Shown piece after piece: positions 25,250-33,217 of a DNA stretch of 38,776 nt. A program made the position numbers and the translations under genes. Origin of the DNA: WJLC01 sp964600865 (lineage in GTDB: Archaea > Nanobdellota > Nanobdellia > Pacearchaeales > GW2011-AR1); assembly GCA_964600865.1 (NCBI GenBank), contig CAZRJP010000003.1, forward strand, positions 1 to 38,776. Direction: 5' to 3'. Positions within the stretch are counted from its first letter, which is position 1. Every line of letters begins with the position of its first letter. Below the pieces are notes generated by a model. The model was given only the letters and a program-made list of their open reading frames with translations. It was not told the DNA's origin and ran no database searches.

Positions 25250-25587
25250 TATAACATCCTCTCTACAAGTTCATTTATCTTTTCTTTATTATTTCCTAAA
25301 ACACCTTTTGGGAAATGAAGTTTACTATTAATTCCTCCTCTTGGAGGGTGAAGTCTAAAGAAATTTTTAATCCTGGTTTTTCTTTTTTCTACTAATTTCT
25401 TATATGTTTTATCATTAATTTCTCCAAAAGCAACGTAATCTCTAATCTTGTTAATTTTACCTTTGTTCTCTTTAGTTGGCTTTAAGACAACGCAAGAGTA
25501 CTTTTTTCTTAATTTTAATCTATGCAATGTTTCTTTAATTTCCTTTGTTAAACCAACTCTTCCATGAATTCTTATAACACAAATCAT
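25249..25587 (-). CDS. rpl30: 50S ribosomal protein L30 (uL30), internally shortened
   Basis: 112 residues, against about 150 in most archaea. The N-terminal ferredoxin-like part (MICVIRIHGRVGLTKEIKETL...IRDYVAFGEINDKTYKKLVEKR) and the C-terminal FRLHPPRGG...INELVERML are intact. The roughly 40-residue archaeal/eukaryotic insert between them is missing. The reading frame is clean and coupled to S5 by ATGA, so this looks like an evolved deletion. Confidence 0.93.
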   Translation of the reverse strand: MICVIRIHGRVGLTKEIKETLHRLKLRKKYSCVVLKPTKENKGKINKIRDYVAFGEINDKTYKKLVEKRKTRIKNFFRLHPPRGGINSKLHFPKGVLGNNKEKINELVERML

Positions 25588-26517
25588 TTTCTAAATTCCC
25601 TCCTTTTAAGATTAGTCTTTTTTAGAGCATCAATACAGGCCTTAATTAAATTAAATGTTGTTCTTTTATTTCCAAATGTTTTACTATATATATCTTCAAT
25701 TCCTGCAAGTTCTAGTATTTTCTTTAACTCATCTGCTACAACTAATCCTGTTCCCGGAGCTGCAGGTATTAATTGTACTTTTACACTTCCTGCTTTACCT
25801 TTAACTTTAAAGGGAATACTTGAATTTCCTTTTCCTACACTATCAAAACTTCCATCTCCTCTAATAACCTTAAATATGTTTAATTTAGCCTTTCTTATTG
25901 CTTTATCTCTTGCTGGAAGTGTTTCTTTTGATTCTCCCATTCCAATTCCAACATGACTATTTTTATCACCAACAACTGCCATTGCAGAGAATGTAGGAAC
26001 ATTACCTTCACCTGTTTTTCTTTGTGTCTGTCTCCAAACCCTTCTTTTTCCACCACCAAATTTACCTTTTGATTGTCCAATATAAATTAAATCACTGTCA
26101 GGATCAATTAATTTGTCTACTATTTCTGGTTCAAGAATCTTTTGATTTTCTTCTAAAATATCATCTATTTTTTTTATCTTTCCTGCTTTAACCTTTTTTC
26201 CTAATTTTGTTTTTGGTGCCCATGGTGCAGGTTCTTTTCCATATCTTCTTCTACCTCTTTTCTTCCTAGATTTTTTCCCTGTTTCTTTTTTATCATCAGA
26301 TTTTTCAGAATCTTTTTCTNNNNNNNNNNNNNNNNNNNNNNNNNNNNNNNNNNNNNNNNNNNNNNNNNNNNNNNNNNNNNNNNNNNNNNNNNNNNNNNNN
26401 NNNNNNNNNNNNNNNNNNNTCTTTTGAATCTTCTTTCTCTTCAGTTTCAGAATCCTTTTTAGTATCTTTTTCAGGCTTTTCAGTTTCTGCTTTTTCTTTT
26501 ATTTCTTCTTTTTCCAT
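25584..26517 (-). CDS. rps5: 30S ribosomal protein S5 (uS5), interrupted by assembly gap
   Basis: S5 shapes the decoding site and mRNA entry. The core reads EEIVDKLIDPDSDLIYIGQ-like dsRNA-binding sequence, then KFGGGKRRVWRQTQRKTGEG, AMAVVGDKNSHVGIGMGESKE and IPAAPGTGLVVADELKKIL. The N-terminal extension is K/E/D-rich and contains the 100-N gap (26320-26419). The frames on the two sides differ by one base if the gap is taken as exactly 100. A real gap of a multiple of three restores one open frame, so the gene is probably intact. The start ATG at 26517 follows the L18 stop closely. Confidence 0.9.
26320..26419. other. Assembly gap of 100 N
   Basis: Exactly 100 undetermined bases, a placeholder length. 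The gap lies inside the low-complexity K/E/D-rich N-terminal part of S5. Repetitive coding sequence probably stopped local assembly. Confidence 0.97.
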
Positions 26518-26518
26518 T

Positions 26519-27007
26519 TTATTTATTATCTATATTTGATTTAATTTTTTGAACGTCTACTTTATTTTTTAGGTGGTTTCCCTTAATTCTTTCTTCTTCT
26601 GGAAAGTCTTCTTCTTTTGTTTTTATCTTCAATCCAGAATCAACCAGTCCTTTTAGAAAACCATGCAATCTAGATTTTGGAATTATTTTATACATCCCTA
26701 GGTCAACAATAGGATTTTCTAATTGGTTTTTAATAATCTCTTTACCGATTAAATATCCTGTTAAATATGCTGCAGTTATTGATTTTAAACTTCCCTTACC
26801 TTTTTCAGGCCAACCATATTTTATTAATTCTTTTGAGTTAGCTTGCAATTCTATTCTATCTTGTGCTTCCTTGCTTTTTACATATTGTGCAATAATATAA
26901 CGATTTGTTTTTCTACAAACAACCCTTGGTTTCCCACCTTTCAATAATTTAATTCTTTTATTATAATCTGTTTTATGTTCTCTTTTTCTTCTTTTTGAAA
27001 CCTTCAT
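26519..27007 (-). CDS. rpl18: 50S ribosomal protein L18 (uL18)
   Basis: 162 residues, a 5S rRNA-binding protein. The archaeal/eukaryotic (L5e-like) form is seen in RREHKTDYNKRIKLLKGGKPRVVCRKTNRYIIAQ, the GSLKSITAAYLTGYLIGK helix and SRLHGFLKGLVDSGLKI. It is coupled to L19e by ATGA and to S5 by a 1-bp gap. Confidence 0.95.
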   Translation of the reverse strand: MKVSKRRKREHKTDYNKRIKLLKGGKPRVVCRKTNRYIIAQYVKSKEAQDRIELQANSKELIKYGWPEKGKGSLKSITAAYLTGYLIGKEIIKNQLENPIVDLGMYKIIPKSRLHGFLKGLVDSGLKIKTKEEDFPEEERIKGNHLKNKVDVQKIKSNIDNK

Positions 27008-27408
27008 TTTCTCCCTCCTATAAAATTCTTTAAACTAGCCTTATTTTTAAATTTCTTATTTCTAATATCTCTTCTTATTTTTTTAACTTCTTCAGAAGTT
27101 ATTTTCCCTTGCTCTTTAAGTTCTTTAACATACTTTCTAAGTTTTCTAGTTAGTTTAACATATCTTTGTTTTCTGGTATTTACCTTTTTTCTAATATTTC
27201 CTGTGCTTTTTCTTGAACTACTTTTTTTAGTCTTTTTTCTCCCTTTTCTATCTTTTATAATAATTGCCTTGTCATTTACTAAATCTCTTATATCTTGCTT
27301 TGTTATAGCTTCTTTAATATCTTCTAGTCTTGATTCTACAAATTTAATTCTATTTTTTCCTATTTTCATTGTTCTTGCAGCTAATTCTTTTTTATTTCTT
27401 AGATTCAT
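27004..27408 (-). CDS. rpl19e: 50S ribosomal protein L19e (eL19)
   Basis: 134 residues, a protein shared by archaea and eukaryotes but absent in bacteria. The start NLRNKKELAARTMKIGKNRI and the basic loop GRKKTKKSSSRKSTGNIRKK are typical. The C-terminal helical part includes RKYVKELKEQGKITSEEVKKIRRDIRNK. It overlaps the end of L32e by 17 bp. Confidence 0.94.
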   Translation of the reverse strand: MNLRNKKELAARTMKIGKNRIKFVESRLEDIKEAITKQDIRDLVNDKAIIIKDRKGRKKTKKSSSRKSTGNIRKKVNTRKQRYVKLTRKLRKYVKELKEQGKITSEEVKKIRRDIRNKKFKNKASLKNFIGGRK

Positions 27409-27790
27409 TTTTTTTAGATTTTTTATTTACTTTTTTGAGTGTTTTTTTAATATTTAAATTGTGTATTTTAATTTTATTTTTTTTAGCTTTTTTAGCAACC
27501 TTAATTCTTTTTTTCATACCTACTCTTCCTAGTTCAGCTATTTGATTTTTTCCTACTTTATCTAAATCTTTAGCATTCTCAACTCTAACTACTTCCTTAC
27601 CTTTTATTTTACCTCTCTCATCAGCAGGTCCCCTGTAACCAATACTCACTACAGCAGGATAACCTTTTCTTTTCTCTCTCATCTTATTATCTCTTCCTTT
27701 AGGTTTTCTCCAAACTTGCTTTTTCTTTCTTTTTCTACCTAATTTAGAATATCTTTTCCAGGTTCTTCTTTTGAATTTTTTCTTAGTCAT
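27392..27790 (-). CDS. rpl32e: 50S ribosomal protein L32e (eL32)
   Basis: About 132 residues from the ATG at 27790. The frame extends to 27832 inside L6, but MTKKKFKRRTWKRYSKLG is the family N-terminus and leaves a 1-bp gap to the L6 stop. The conserved core is WRKPKGRDNKMREKRKGYPAVVSIGYRGP. A K-rich C-terminal tail extends into the L19e gene. Confidence 0.93.
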   Translation of the reverse strand: MTKKKFKRRTWKRYSKLGRKRKKKQVWRKPKGRDNKMREKRKGYPAVVSIGYRGPADERGKIKGKEVVRVENAKDLDKVGKNQIAELGRVGMKKRIKVAKKAKKNKIKIHNLNIKKTLKKVNKKSKKNESKK

Positions 27791-27791
27791 T

Positions 27792-28334
27792 TTATATTTC
27801 TTCTCCTGCTTTTTTTGTGATGTAAATTCCATCTTGGAAAATTCTTTTATCTTTTGAGGTTATTCTTGTAGCTGTTTCTATATCTGCAGCAACTTGCCCT
27901 GCAATTTCTTTATCCACAGAGATTACTTTTATTTCTTCTTTTTCCACCTTAACTTCTGCCTTATCCTTAATCCTAATCTCTCTAGGTATTTTTTCTCCAT
28001 AAAAATTATTTATAGTTAATTTATTTCCTTGAGCCTTAACAGTCATAGGGAAATGAGTGTAAGCTATTTTTAATTCATATACAAATTTTTCTTGAACACC
28101 CTTAAGCATGTTTTTTATATGAGCAGTAATAGTATTAATCATCTTCTTCTCTGTTTTTGTTATTTTTTTATCTCCAATTATAATTTTATTATCTTTTTTC
28201 TGGAACTTTAATTTATGAATATTAAATTTTCTTTGATTTTCTCCTTCTGGACCCTTAACCTTCAACACTCTACCTTCTATATTTACTTCAACTCCTTCAG
28301 GTATTTCTATCTCTTGAAAAAATTCTTTATTCAT
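27792..28334 (-). CDS. rpl6: 50S ribosomal protein L6 (uL6)
   Basis: 180 residues with the two repeated L6 folds. The first is IEIPEGVEVNIEGRVLKVKGPEGENQR, and the second starts near YELKIAYTHFPMTVKAQGNKLTINNFYGEKIPR. It sits near the factor-binding site of the large subunit. It is 1 bp from S8. Confidence 0.95.
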   Translation of the reverse strand: MNKEFFQEIEIPEGVEVNIEGRVLKVKGPEGENQRKFNIHKLKFQKKDNKIIIGDKKITKTEKKMINTITAHIKNMLKGVQEKFVYELKIAYTHFPMTVKAQGNKLTINNFYGEKIPREIRIKDKAEVKVEKEEIKVISVDKEIAGQVAADIETATRITSKDKRIFQDGIYITKKAGEEI

Positions 28335-28335
28335 T

Positions 28336-28716
28336 TTAATAAAAGTATGCGATTAAGCACCCTCCTATGCTTTCTTCTTCAGCTTCTTCATTAGTAACTA
28401 ATCCCTTACTTGTAGAAATAATCATTGTTCCAACATCTCTTGCTGGAAGATATCTTCTACGATACCTTTCTATTTGTGCTTTTTTAACAGTAAATCTCGG
28501 TTTAATTGCCTTACACTCTCTTATATCTCCAAGAGTTATTTCTACTGTTTTTTCCTTAGGACTAATTTTATATCTTTTTATTGCGCCTTTTTGTTTCATT
28601 ATCTTTAGAATTTCAATTAACAAATTAGATATTCTTACTACTTTTACTTTTTCTTTTCTAGCCTTAACAGCATTTCTTATCATGTTCATTGCATCTGGTA
28701 TTATATCTTGAGCCAT
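28336..28716 (-). CDS. rps8: 30S ribosomal protein S8 (uS8)
   Basis: 126 residues, binding the central domain of 16S rRNA. It has DIIPDAMNMIRNAVKARKEKVKV at the start and the C-terminal TSKGLVTNEEAEEESIGGCLIAYFY, the archaeal form of the S8 RNA-binding motif. It is 8 bp from S14. Confidence 0.95.
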   Translation of the reverse strand: MAQDIIPDAMNMIRNAVKARKEKVKVVRISNLLIEILKIMKQKGAIKRYKISPKEKTVEITLGDIRECKAIKPRFTVKKAQIERYRRRYLPARDVGTMIISTSKGLVTNEEAEEESIGGCLIAYFY

Positions 28717-28724
28717 TTTTCCTC

Positions 28725-28955
28725 CTAACTATATTTTTTAAATCCGATCTCTTCAGCTATCTCTCTGAAGCAGTGTCGGCATAAATTTAATCCATATGAT
28801 TTTATGTGAGCACCAAATCTTCCGCATTTCTCGCACTTTCTTGCAGCTATTCCTATCTCTCTTTCTTTTGGTTTATTGTGTTTAAGGAACTTCTTTTTAA
28901 TTGCGGGTTTGTTTTCTAATTGTTTTAGTATCTTTTTCCAGTCACTTGCTGTCAT
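28725..28955 (-). CDS. rps14: 30S ribosomal protein S14 (uS14), zinc-binding
   Basis: 76 residues. The zinc ribbon is CEKCGRFGAHIKSYGLNLCRHC, a complete CxxC...CxxC set. The ending FREIAEEIGFKKY is typical. An N-terminal stretch of about 35 residues (TASDWKKILKQLENKP...) makes it longer than the usual 50-60 residue archaeal S14. The ATG at 28955 is 1 bp from the L5 stop, which supports the long form. Confidence 0.94.
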   Translation of the reverse strand: MTASDWKKILKQLENKPAIKKKFLKHNKPKEREIGIAARKCEKCGRFGAHIKSYGLNLCRHCFREIAEEIGFKKYS

Positions 28956-28956
28956 T

Positions 28957-29481
28957 TTATATGAATTCTGTTTGGAATTTGTCTTCCATAAATTTAATTA
29001 TTTCTTGTTTTGAAACCATTTGTTTTTTAGGTATTTTCCCTCTTTTAATTTTTTTTAATTTAACTCTCTTTCCCTTTCTTTTGAAAACAACTGTAACATC
29101 TAGTCCCATTATTCCTATATCTCTTTGATACTCTACTCCAGGAATTTCTAGGTATTCTTTTATACCAAATGAAAAGTTATTCATGCTAATTTGTTTTTTC
29201 TTTAAAATATTATCTATAGACATTAGCATTTTCTTTAATATCTCCTTTGGATTTTTCCTTATAGTTACCATAACCCCTGTTTCTAATCCAGGTCTAACAT
29301 TAAATGAGGGTATTCTTTTCCTTGAAATTGTTTTTGTTGGGTTTCTATTACTAAGTAATTTTAACAATTTCATACCTTTTTCTAAATCATCTCCAGTTCC
29401 TCCCATACTTAGAACTACTTTTTCTATTTCTATTTCTCTCATTTTATTCATTTTTTGTTTTGATTCTTGTTTTTGTTCCAT
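28957..29481 (-). CDS. rpl5: 50S ribosomal protein L5 (uL5)
   Basis: 174 residues, a 5S rRNA-binding protein. MREIEIEKVVLSMGGTGDDLEKGMKLL is the conserved start, so the true initiator could be the ATG 13 codons downstream (29442). The tight 1-bp gap to S4e favours 29481. KRIPSFNVRPGLETGVMVTIRK is the P-site tRNA-contact region. The C-terminal end is basic. Confidence 0.94.
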   Translation of the reverse strand: MEQKQESKQKMNKMREIEIEKVVLSMGGTGDDLEKGMKLLKLLSNRNPTKTISRKRIPSFNVRPGLETGVMVTIRKNPKEILKKMLMSIDNILKKKQISMNNFSFGIKEYLEIPGVEYQRDIGIMGLDVTVVFKRKGKRVKLKKIKRGKIPKKQMVSKQEIIKFMEDKFQTEFI

Positions 29482-29482
29482 C

Positions 29483-30133
29483 TTATTCTATAACCATAAT
29501 TTGTTTAATTAAAACATTAATTTTTTCTCCACCTATCTTTAATTCTGCCATTTTCATTTCATCTATTATTCTTTCAATTTTTCCTCTCTTTCCACTATGT
29601 TTACCATTAATAACCAATACATTTGCTTTTTCTTTTAATGGAAGACACTTAGTTATTTTTTTATTTTTAAGATCTATAATAACAGAATCATTCACATTAC
29701 ATTTTATATCATTAATATAATTTCTTCCATCACTTAAATTAATCTGTGTCTTTTTCTTTTTCAATGTTTTCTTATTAGATATTTTAGATATTTTTTTATC
29801 TACATCTCCTTTTTTAATCTCTTCTACACAGAATTTTCCATGATCATCTAATGTTAATTGAAAGTATTTTTTAGAAGGAATAAGAGTTATTTTATCAAAT
29901 AATTGAACAACATCTTTTTCACTTTTAATAAGATTATTATTAAGTAAAATATTTCTTTTTTGTATGGCCCTTTTAACTTCTTTTTTATTCTGAGCTATTT
30001 TTAATATGTCTCTCAAAATAATTAAAATAGGTAGGCCTTTGTTAAGTCCAAAGTTAGGTCTAACTATGTATTTTGTTCCTTTTTTAGGAACTGGCCATGT
30101 TTTTGGTGTTTTTCTTCTTTTTAAGTGACTCAT
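29483..30133 (-). CDS. rps4e: 30S ribosomal protein S4e (eS4)
   Basis: 216 residues with the archaeal/eukaryotic S4e order. The N-terminal MSHLKRRKTPKTWPVPKKGTKY is followed by an S4-like RNA-binding domain (KRAIQKRNILLNNNLIKSEKDV) and a C-terminal KOW element (VLVINGKHSGKRGKIERI). It is coupled to L24 by ATGA. Confidence 0.95.
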   Translation of the reverse strand: MSHLKRRKTPKTWPVPKKGTKYIVRPNFGLNKGLPILIILRDILKIAQNKKEVKRAIQKRNILLNNNLIKSEKDVVQLFDKITLIPSKKYFQLTLDDHGKFCVEEIKKGDVDKKISKISNKKTLKKKKTQINLSDGRNYINDIKCNVNDSVIIDLKNKKITKCLPLKEKANVLVINGKHSGKRGKIERIIDEMKMAELKIGGEKINVLIKQIMVIE

Positions 30134-30648
30134 TTTTTCTTCTCCTTATTTTTTGATTTTTTACTTTGTTTATTAGTCTTTTTCTTTTTGCCTTTAGATT
30201 TTTTCTTACTTTTTTTACTTTTCTTAGTTTTTGTCTTTTTCTTCTTAGATTCCCCTTTCTTTTTAGAATCTTCTTTAGATTTTGTTGAAAATCTTTTTTT
30301 ATCAGCAGTATCTAATTCTATTATCTGTAAATTTGAAGGTTTTAATGAAACATCTGATTTAGAACCATCTTGTTTTGTAACCTGAATCCCATCTACTATA
30401 ATTTTTCCATATTTCATCTTAACTTTATTCACTTTTCCACTTTTTCCCTTAAATTTACCTCTCATTACTTTCACTTTATCTCCTTTTCTTATTGCAACAC
30501 TTCTTTTATTGTGTTTTTTTCTAAGAGTTTTTGAAAGATTTGCATTAACGAATTTTTTTCTTAAATGTAATGGAGCATTAGCTCTATACTTCCTCTGCTT
30601 CCGAGGTTTTTTACTTGATTTCCAGTGTTTTGAAAATTTCTTTTTCAT
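30130..30648 (-). CDS. rpl24: 50S ribosomal protein L24 (uL24) with long lysine tail
   Basis: 172 residues. The normal L24 body runs from the N-terminus to about residue 115: KHWKSSKKPRKQRKYRANAPLH, then the KOW motif RKGDKVKVMRGKFKGKSGKV. It is followed by a tail of about 55 residues made almost only of Lys, Ser and Thr with some Glu. Such a tail is not part of usual archaeal L24 and may contact rRNA or have grown by repeat slippage. Confidence 0.93.
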   Translation of the reverse strand: MKKKFSKHWKSSKKPRKQRKYRANAPLHLRKKFVNANLSKTLRKKHNKRSVAIRKGDKVKVMRGKFKGKSGKVNKVKMKYGKIIVDGIQVTKQDGSKSDVSLKPSNLQIIELDTADKKRFSTKSKEDSKKKGESKKKKTKTKKSKKSKKKSKGKKKKTNKQSKKSKNKEKKK

Positions 30649-30650
30649 TG

Positions 30651-31052
30651 TTAGTATATAATTGAAGCGATTTTAGCAACTTGAGGCCATCGCTCTAAAA
30701 CCTCCCTTGCAACTGGTCCCTTAATTTGAGTTCCTTTTGGATTCCCTTTTTCATCTTTTAATATTGCAACAGCATTATCTTCAAATGCCACTCTTTCACC
30801 ATTTAATCTTCTATATGGTTTTTTCTGTCTTATAACCACTGCATCAAATACATTGCCTTTCATATCAGGAATACCTTTTTGAACACTTACTTTTACCCAA
30901 TCCCCTATTTTAGCATTAGTCTGTTTTCCTTTTTTCGCTTTAGATTTTTTAACAGAAACTAATTTTACAATTTTTGCTCCGCTATTGTCACTAGCAACAA
31001 CTTTTGCACCTAAGTTTAATGAGGCTGTTGTTTTAGCATTAACTGCCCTCAT
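30651..31052 (-). CDS. rpl14: 50S ribosomal protein L14 (uL14)
   Basis: 133 residues, part of an intersubunit bridge. GAKVVASDNSGAKIVKLVSV is the conserved opening. VFDAVVIRQKKPYRRLNGERVAFEDNAVAIL and GPVAREVLERWPQVAKIASII are typical of archaeal L14. Its start overlaps the S17 stop by ATGA. Confidence 0.96.
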   Translation of the reverse strand: MRAVNAKTTASLNLGAKVVASDNSGAKIVKLVSVKKSKAKKGKQTNAKIGDWVKVSVQKGIPDMKGNVFDAVVIRQKKPYRRLNGERVAFEDNAVAILKDEKGNPKGTQIKGPVAREVLERWPQVAKIASIIY

Positions 31053-31381
31053 TTTTTCTTCTCCTTATTTTTTTCATTTTCAATTTTATCTATTACAATA
31101 AAGTGAATAATCTTACTTAATGGCCTACACTCTCTAATTCTCACTTTATCTCCTACTTGAATATCTTCTCTCATATTTTGAGGCAATCTTGCATGTATCT
31201 TTGTTTTTGGAACCGAATATCTTTCATATTTTTTAACATAGGTCATTCTTTCAAATTCAATTGTAATTCTTTTAGGGAATTTCCGAATAACTTCGCCTTC
31301 AAAAATTCTCCCTCTAGTTCCAACTGTGTTTTCTTTATTTTTGATTTTTCCTTCTGTTTTTGATTTTTTCATTTTGTTCAT
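31049..31381 (-). CDS. rps17: 30S ribosomal protein S17 (uS17)
   Basis: 110 residues with the OB-fold. GTRGRIFEGEVIRKFPKRITIEFERM is followed by KYERYSVPKTKIHARLPQNM and QVGDKVRIRECRPLSKIIHFIV. Short basic stretches occur at both ends. It follows SUI1 after only 14 bp; the RNase P component 1 gene often found here is absent. Confidence 0.95.
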   Translation of the reverse strand: MNKMKKSKTEGKIKNKENTVGTRGRIFEGEVIRKFPKRITIEFERMTYVKKYERYSVPKTKIHARLPQNMREDIQVGDKVRIRECRPLSKIIHFIVIDKIENEKNKEKKK

Positions 31382-31395
31382 TTTTTATTTTTAGG

Positions 31396-31695
31396 TTATT
31401 CCCCTATAGAGTTTTCATCAAAACCAAGATCAACCAATGCTGATTTGATCTTTTTTCTATGGTCTCCTTGAAGAATTACAGAACCATCTTTATAAGTTCC
31501 ACCACAAGCAAGCTTATTTTTCAAAGCTTTTGCGATTTTTTTCTTATCAATTCCTTCTCCAAATCCACTAACAAGTGTAACGATTTTTCCATATCGCTTT
31601 TTGTCAGTTGAAACCTTTATGTTTTGTGAACCCTTTGCGAGGTCTTCCCATTCCATTGCCTCTTTAGGCAATCCTGTTTTTGGGTCTATTTCCAT
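31396..31695 (-). CDS. Translation initiation factor aIF1 (SUI1 family)
   Basis: 99 residues from the ATG at 31695. The frame is open to 31800, but the family start is MEIDPKTGLPKEAMEWEDL, 1 bp after the L29 stop. Core motifs are IKVSTDKKRYGKIVTLVSGF, KKKIAKALKNKLACGGTYKDGSVILQGDH and a C-terminal DLGFDENSI. It monitors start-codon selection on the small subunit. The location between L29 and S17 is normal for archaea. Confidence 0.95.
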   Translation of the reverse strand: MEIDPKTGLPKEAMEWEDLAKGSQNIKVSTDKKRYGKIVTLVSGFGEGIDKKKIAKALKNKLACGGTYKDGSVILQGDHRKKIKSALVDLGFDENSIGE

Positions 31696-31696
31696 G

Positions 31697-31897
31697 TTAT
31701 TTATTCTCAACCCCACTAGATTTAGTTGGATTGAGTGTATGTATTCTTGCAATTGTTTTTTTAATCTCTTTAATTTTCTTACTTCCACCTTTACTTGCAT
31801 CTGCTTTAGCTTTAATTAATTCCATTTTTAATTGTTTTAATTTCTTCTCAACATCTTTCTTTTTTAATTTTTTTATTCCTTTAGTTTTTTTATTCAT
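31697..31897 (-). CDS. rpl29: 50S ribosomal protein L29 (uL29)
   Basis: 66 residues, a two-helix protein at the exit tunnel. It shows KKDVEKKLKQLKMELIKAKADASKGGSKKIKEIKKTIARIHTL. It is coupled to S3 by ATGA and is 1 bp from SUI1. Normal length. Confidence 0.92.
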   Translation of the reverse strand: MNKKTKGIKKLKKKDVEKKLKQLKMELIKAKADASKGGSKKIKEIKKTIARIHTLNPTKSSGVENK

Positions 31898-32577
31898 TTT
31901 TTCTTCTCCTTATTTTTAGATTTCTTTTTCAATTTTTTTGTTTCATCAATTTCCTTAGCATTTTGTTTAATTCTTTCTATCATTTTCTCATCTACATTAA
32001 TATTATCTAATAATTTCGCATTAGGAGGTAAAACACTAACTCTCACTCCAACTGTTCCTGGCCTTGTTTCTGCTCTAGCTTGAGCCCTATCAACAACATT
32101 TGCAGCGTTCCCTGTTTTCTTTAAGTAACCCTGAGCAAATCTCCATTGTCTAGACCTTGAACCAGGCAATTTACCATGAAGCCGTATTTCAACACCAAGT
32201 GCACCAGCATTCATTATTCTTTGAAGCATTCTATAAGCAAGAACCTTAAATTTAATTGGCCCTAACCTTTCTAATCCTAATGCTAATTCATCTGCCATTA
32301 ATTGAGCATCAAATTCTGGTTTTTCTATTTCATTAATCTCAACATGAGGATTTTCTAAGTCAAAATTTGATTCTAATATCTTTGTTAATTCTTTTATCCT
32401 TGCACCTTTTCTACCAATAACTAAACCAGGTTTATGTGTTGAAACAACAATCTTTTCTCCTACTGGAGTATAATTAATTTTAACCTTACTAACTTTACCT
32501 TTTCCTAAATTATTTTTTATATATTCTCTTACTGCAAATTCTTCTTTCTTAAGATTTACAACTTTTCTTTCTTCCAT
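31894..32577 (-). CDS. rps3: 30S ribosomal protein S3 (uS3)
   Basis: 227 residues. The KH domain has IVVSTHKPGLVIGRKGARIKELTKIL (GRKG is the KH loop). The C-terminal domain includes RIMNAGALGVEIRLHGKLPGSRSRQWRFAQGYLKKTG. The end is basic. It lines the mRNA entry channel. It overlaps L22 by TAATG. Confidence 0.96.
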   Translation of the reverse strand: MEERKVVNLKKEEFAVREYIKNNLGKGKVSKVKINYTPVGEKIVVSTHKPGLVIGRKGARIKELTKILESNFDLENPHVEINEIEKPEFDAQLMADELALGLERLGPIKFKVLAYRMLQRIMNAGALGVEIRLHGKLPGSRSRQWRFAQGYLKKTGNAANVVDRAQARAETRPGTVGVRVSVLPPNAKLLDNINVDEKMIERIKQNAKEIDETKKLKKKSKNKEKKK

Positions 32578-33212
32578 TATTTCTTACCTCCTTGATTTTT
32601 GTTTTTATTAAGCATTTTTTTATCTTTAGCTACTATTTTTAGATGTGTTCTCTTTTTTTGAGTTGCACCAAATCTTCCATAAGGTCTTGAAGCCATATTC
32701 GCAATAGCCTCAACAATAATAGGGTCTTCAATACCATTTACAATTGAATTTCCTGCTAATCCCTTTAATACTGTAATGAATTCTCCTGCAGCTTTTTTAG
32801 GGAACCTTCCAGACATAATTTTTCCTTTTCTATGAGGTATCTCTCCTTTAAGTGGAACAGCTTTTTTTCCTTTACTAACTTGCTCTAAGTCTTGAATTGC
32901 TTCGCTTATTTTTTTACCTTTTATGAATTTACAAACACCAACTGATTTTTTTGTAGATATTGGAAGAGAGTGTGAATTAACTACTGCCTTACTTTTTTTC
33001 ACTTTCTTTTTAGTCACTTTCTTCTTAGATTTTTCTTTCTTTTTTGATTTAGTTTGCTTGTTAGTTTTTTTATCATTAGATTCTTTATCTGCATCTTTTT
33101 TAACATCCTTTTTTGTTACTTTTTTTGATCTATCTTTCTCTTTTGTAGCTACAGCTGCTTTTTTGATAGCTTTCTTTTGTTTTTGGTTTGGATTGTAGTC
33201 TTTCTCAGTCAT
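32577..33212 (-). CDS. rpl22: 50S ribosomal protein L22 (uL22) with lysine-rich insert
   Basis: 211 residues. The first ~20 residues (TEKDYNPNQKQKKAIKKAA) correspond to the normal archaeal N-terminus. The usual body starts at about residue 76 with VVNSHSLPISTKKSVGVCKFIKGKKISEA and ends with RPYGRFGATQKKRTHLKIV. Between them sits a low-complexity Lys-rich insert of about 55 residues that is absent from ordinary L22. The tunnel-lining hairpin region is present. Confidence 0.94.
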   Translation of the reverse strand: MTEKDYNPNQKQKKAIKKAAVATKEKDRSKKVTKKDVKKDADKESNDKKTNKQTKSKKKEKSKKKVTKKKVKKSKAVVNSHSLPISTKKSVGVCKFIKGKKISEAIQDLEQVSKGKKAVPLKGEIPHRKGKIMSGRFPKKAAGEFITVLKGLAGNSIVNGIEDPIIVEAIANMASRPYGRFGATQKKRTHLKIVAKDKKMLNKNKNQGGKK

Positions 33213-33217
33213 TTTAT

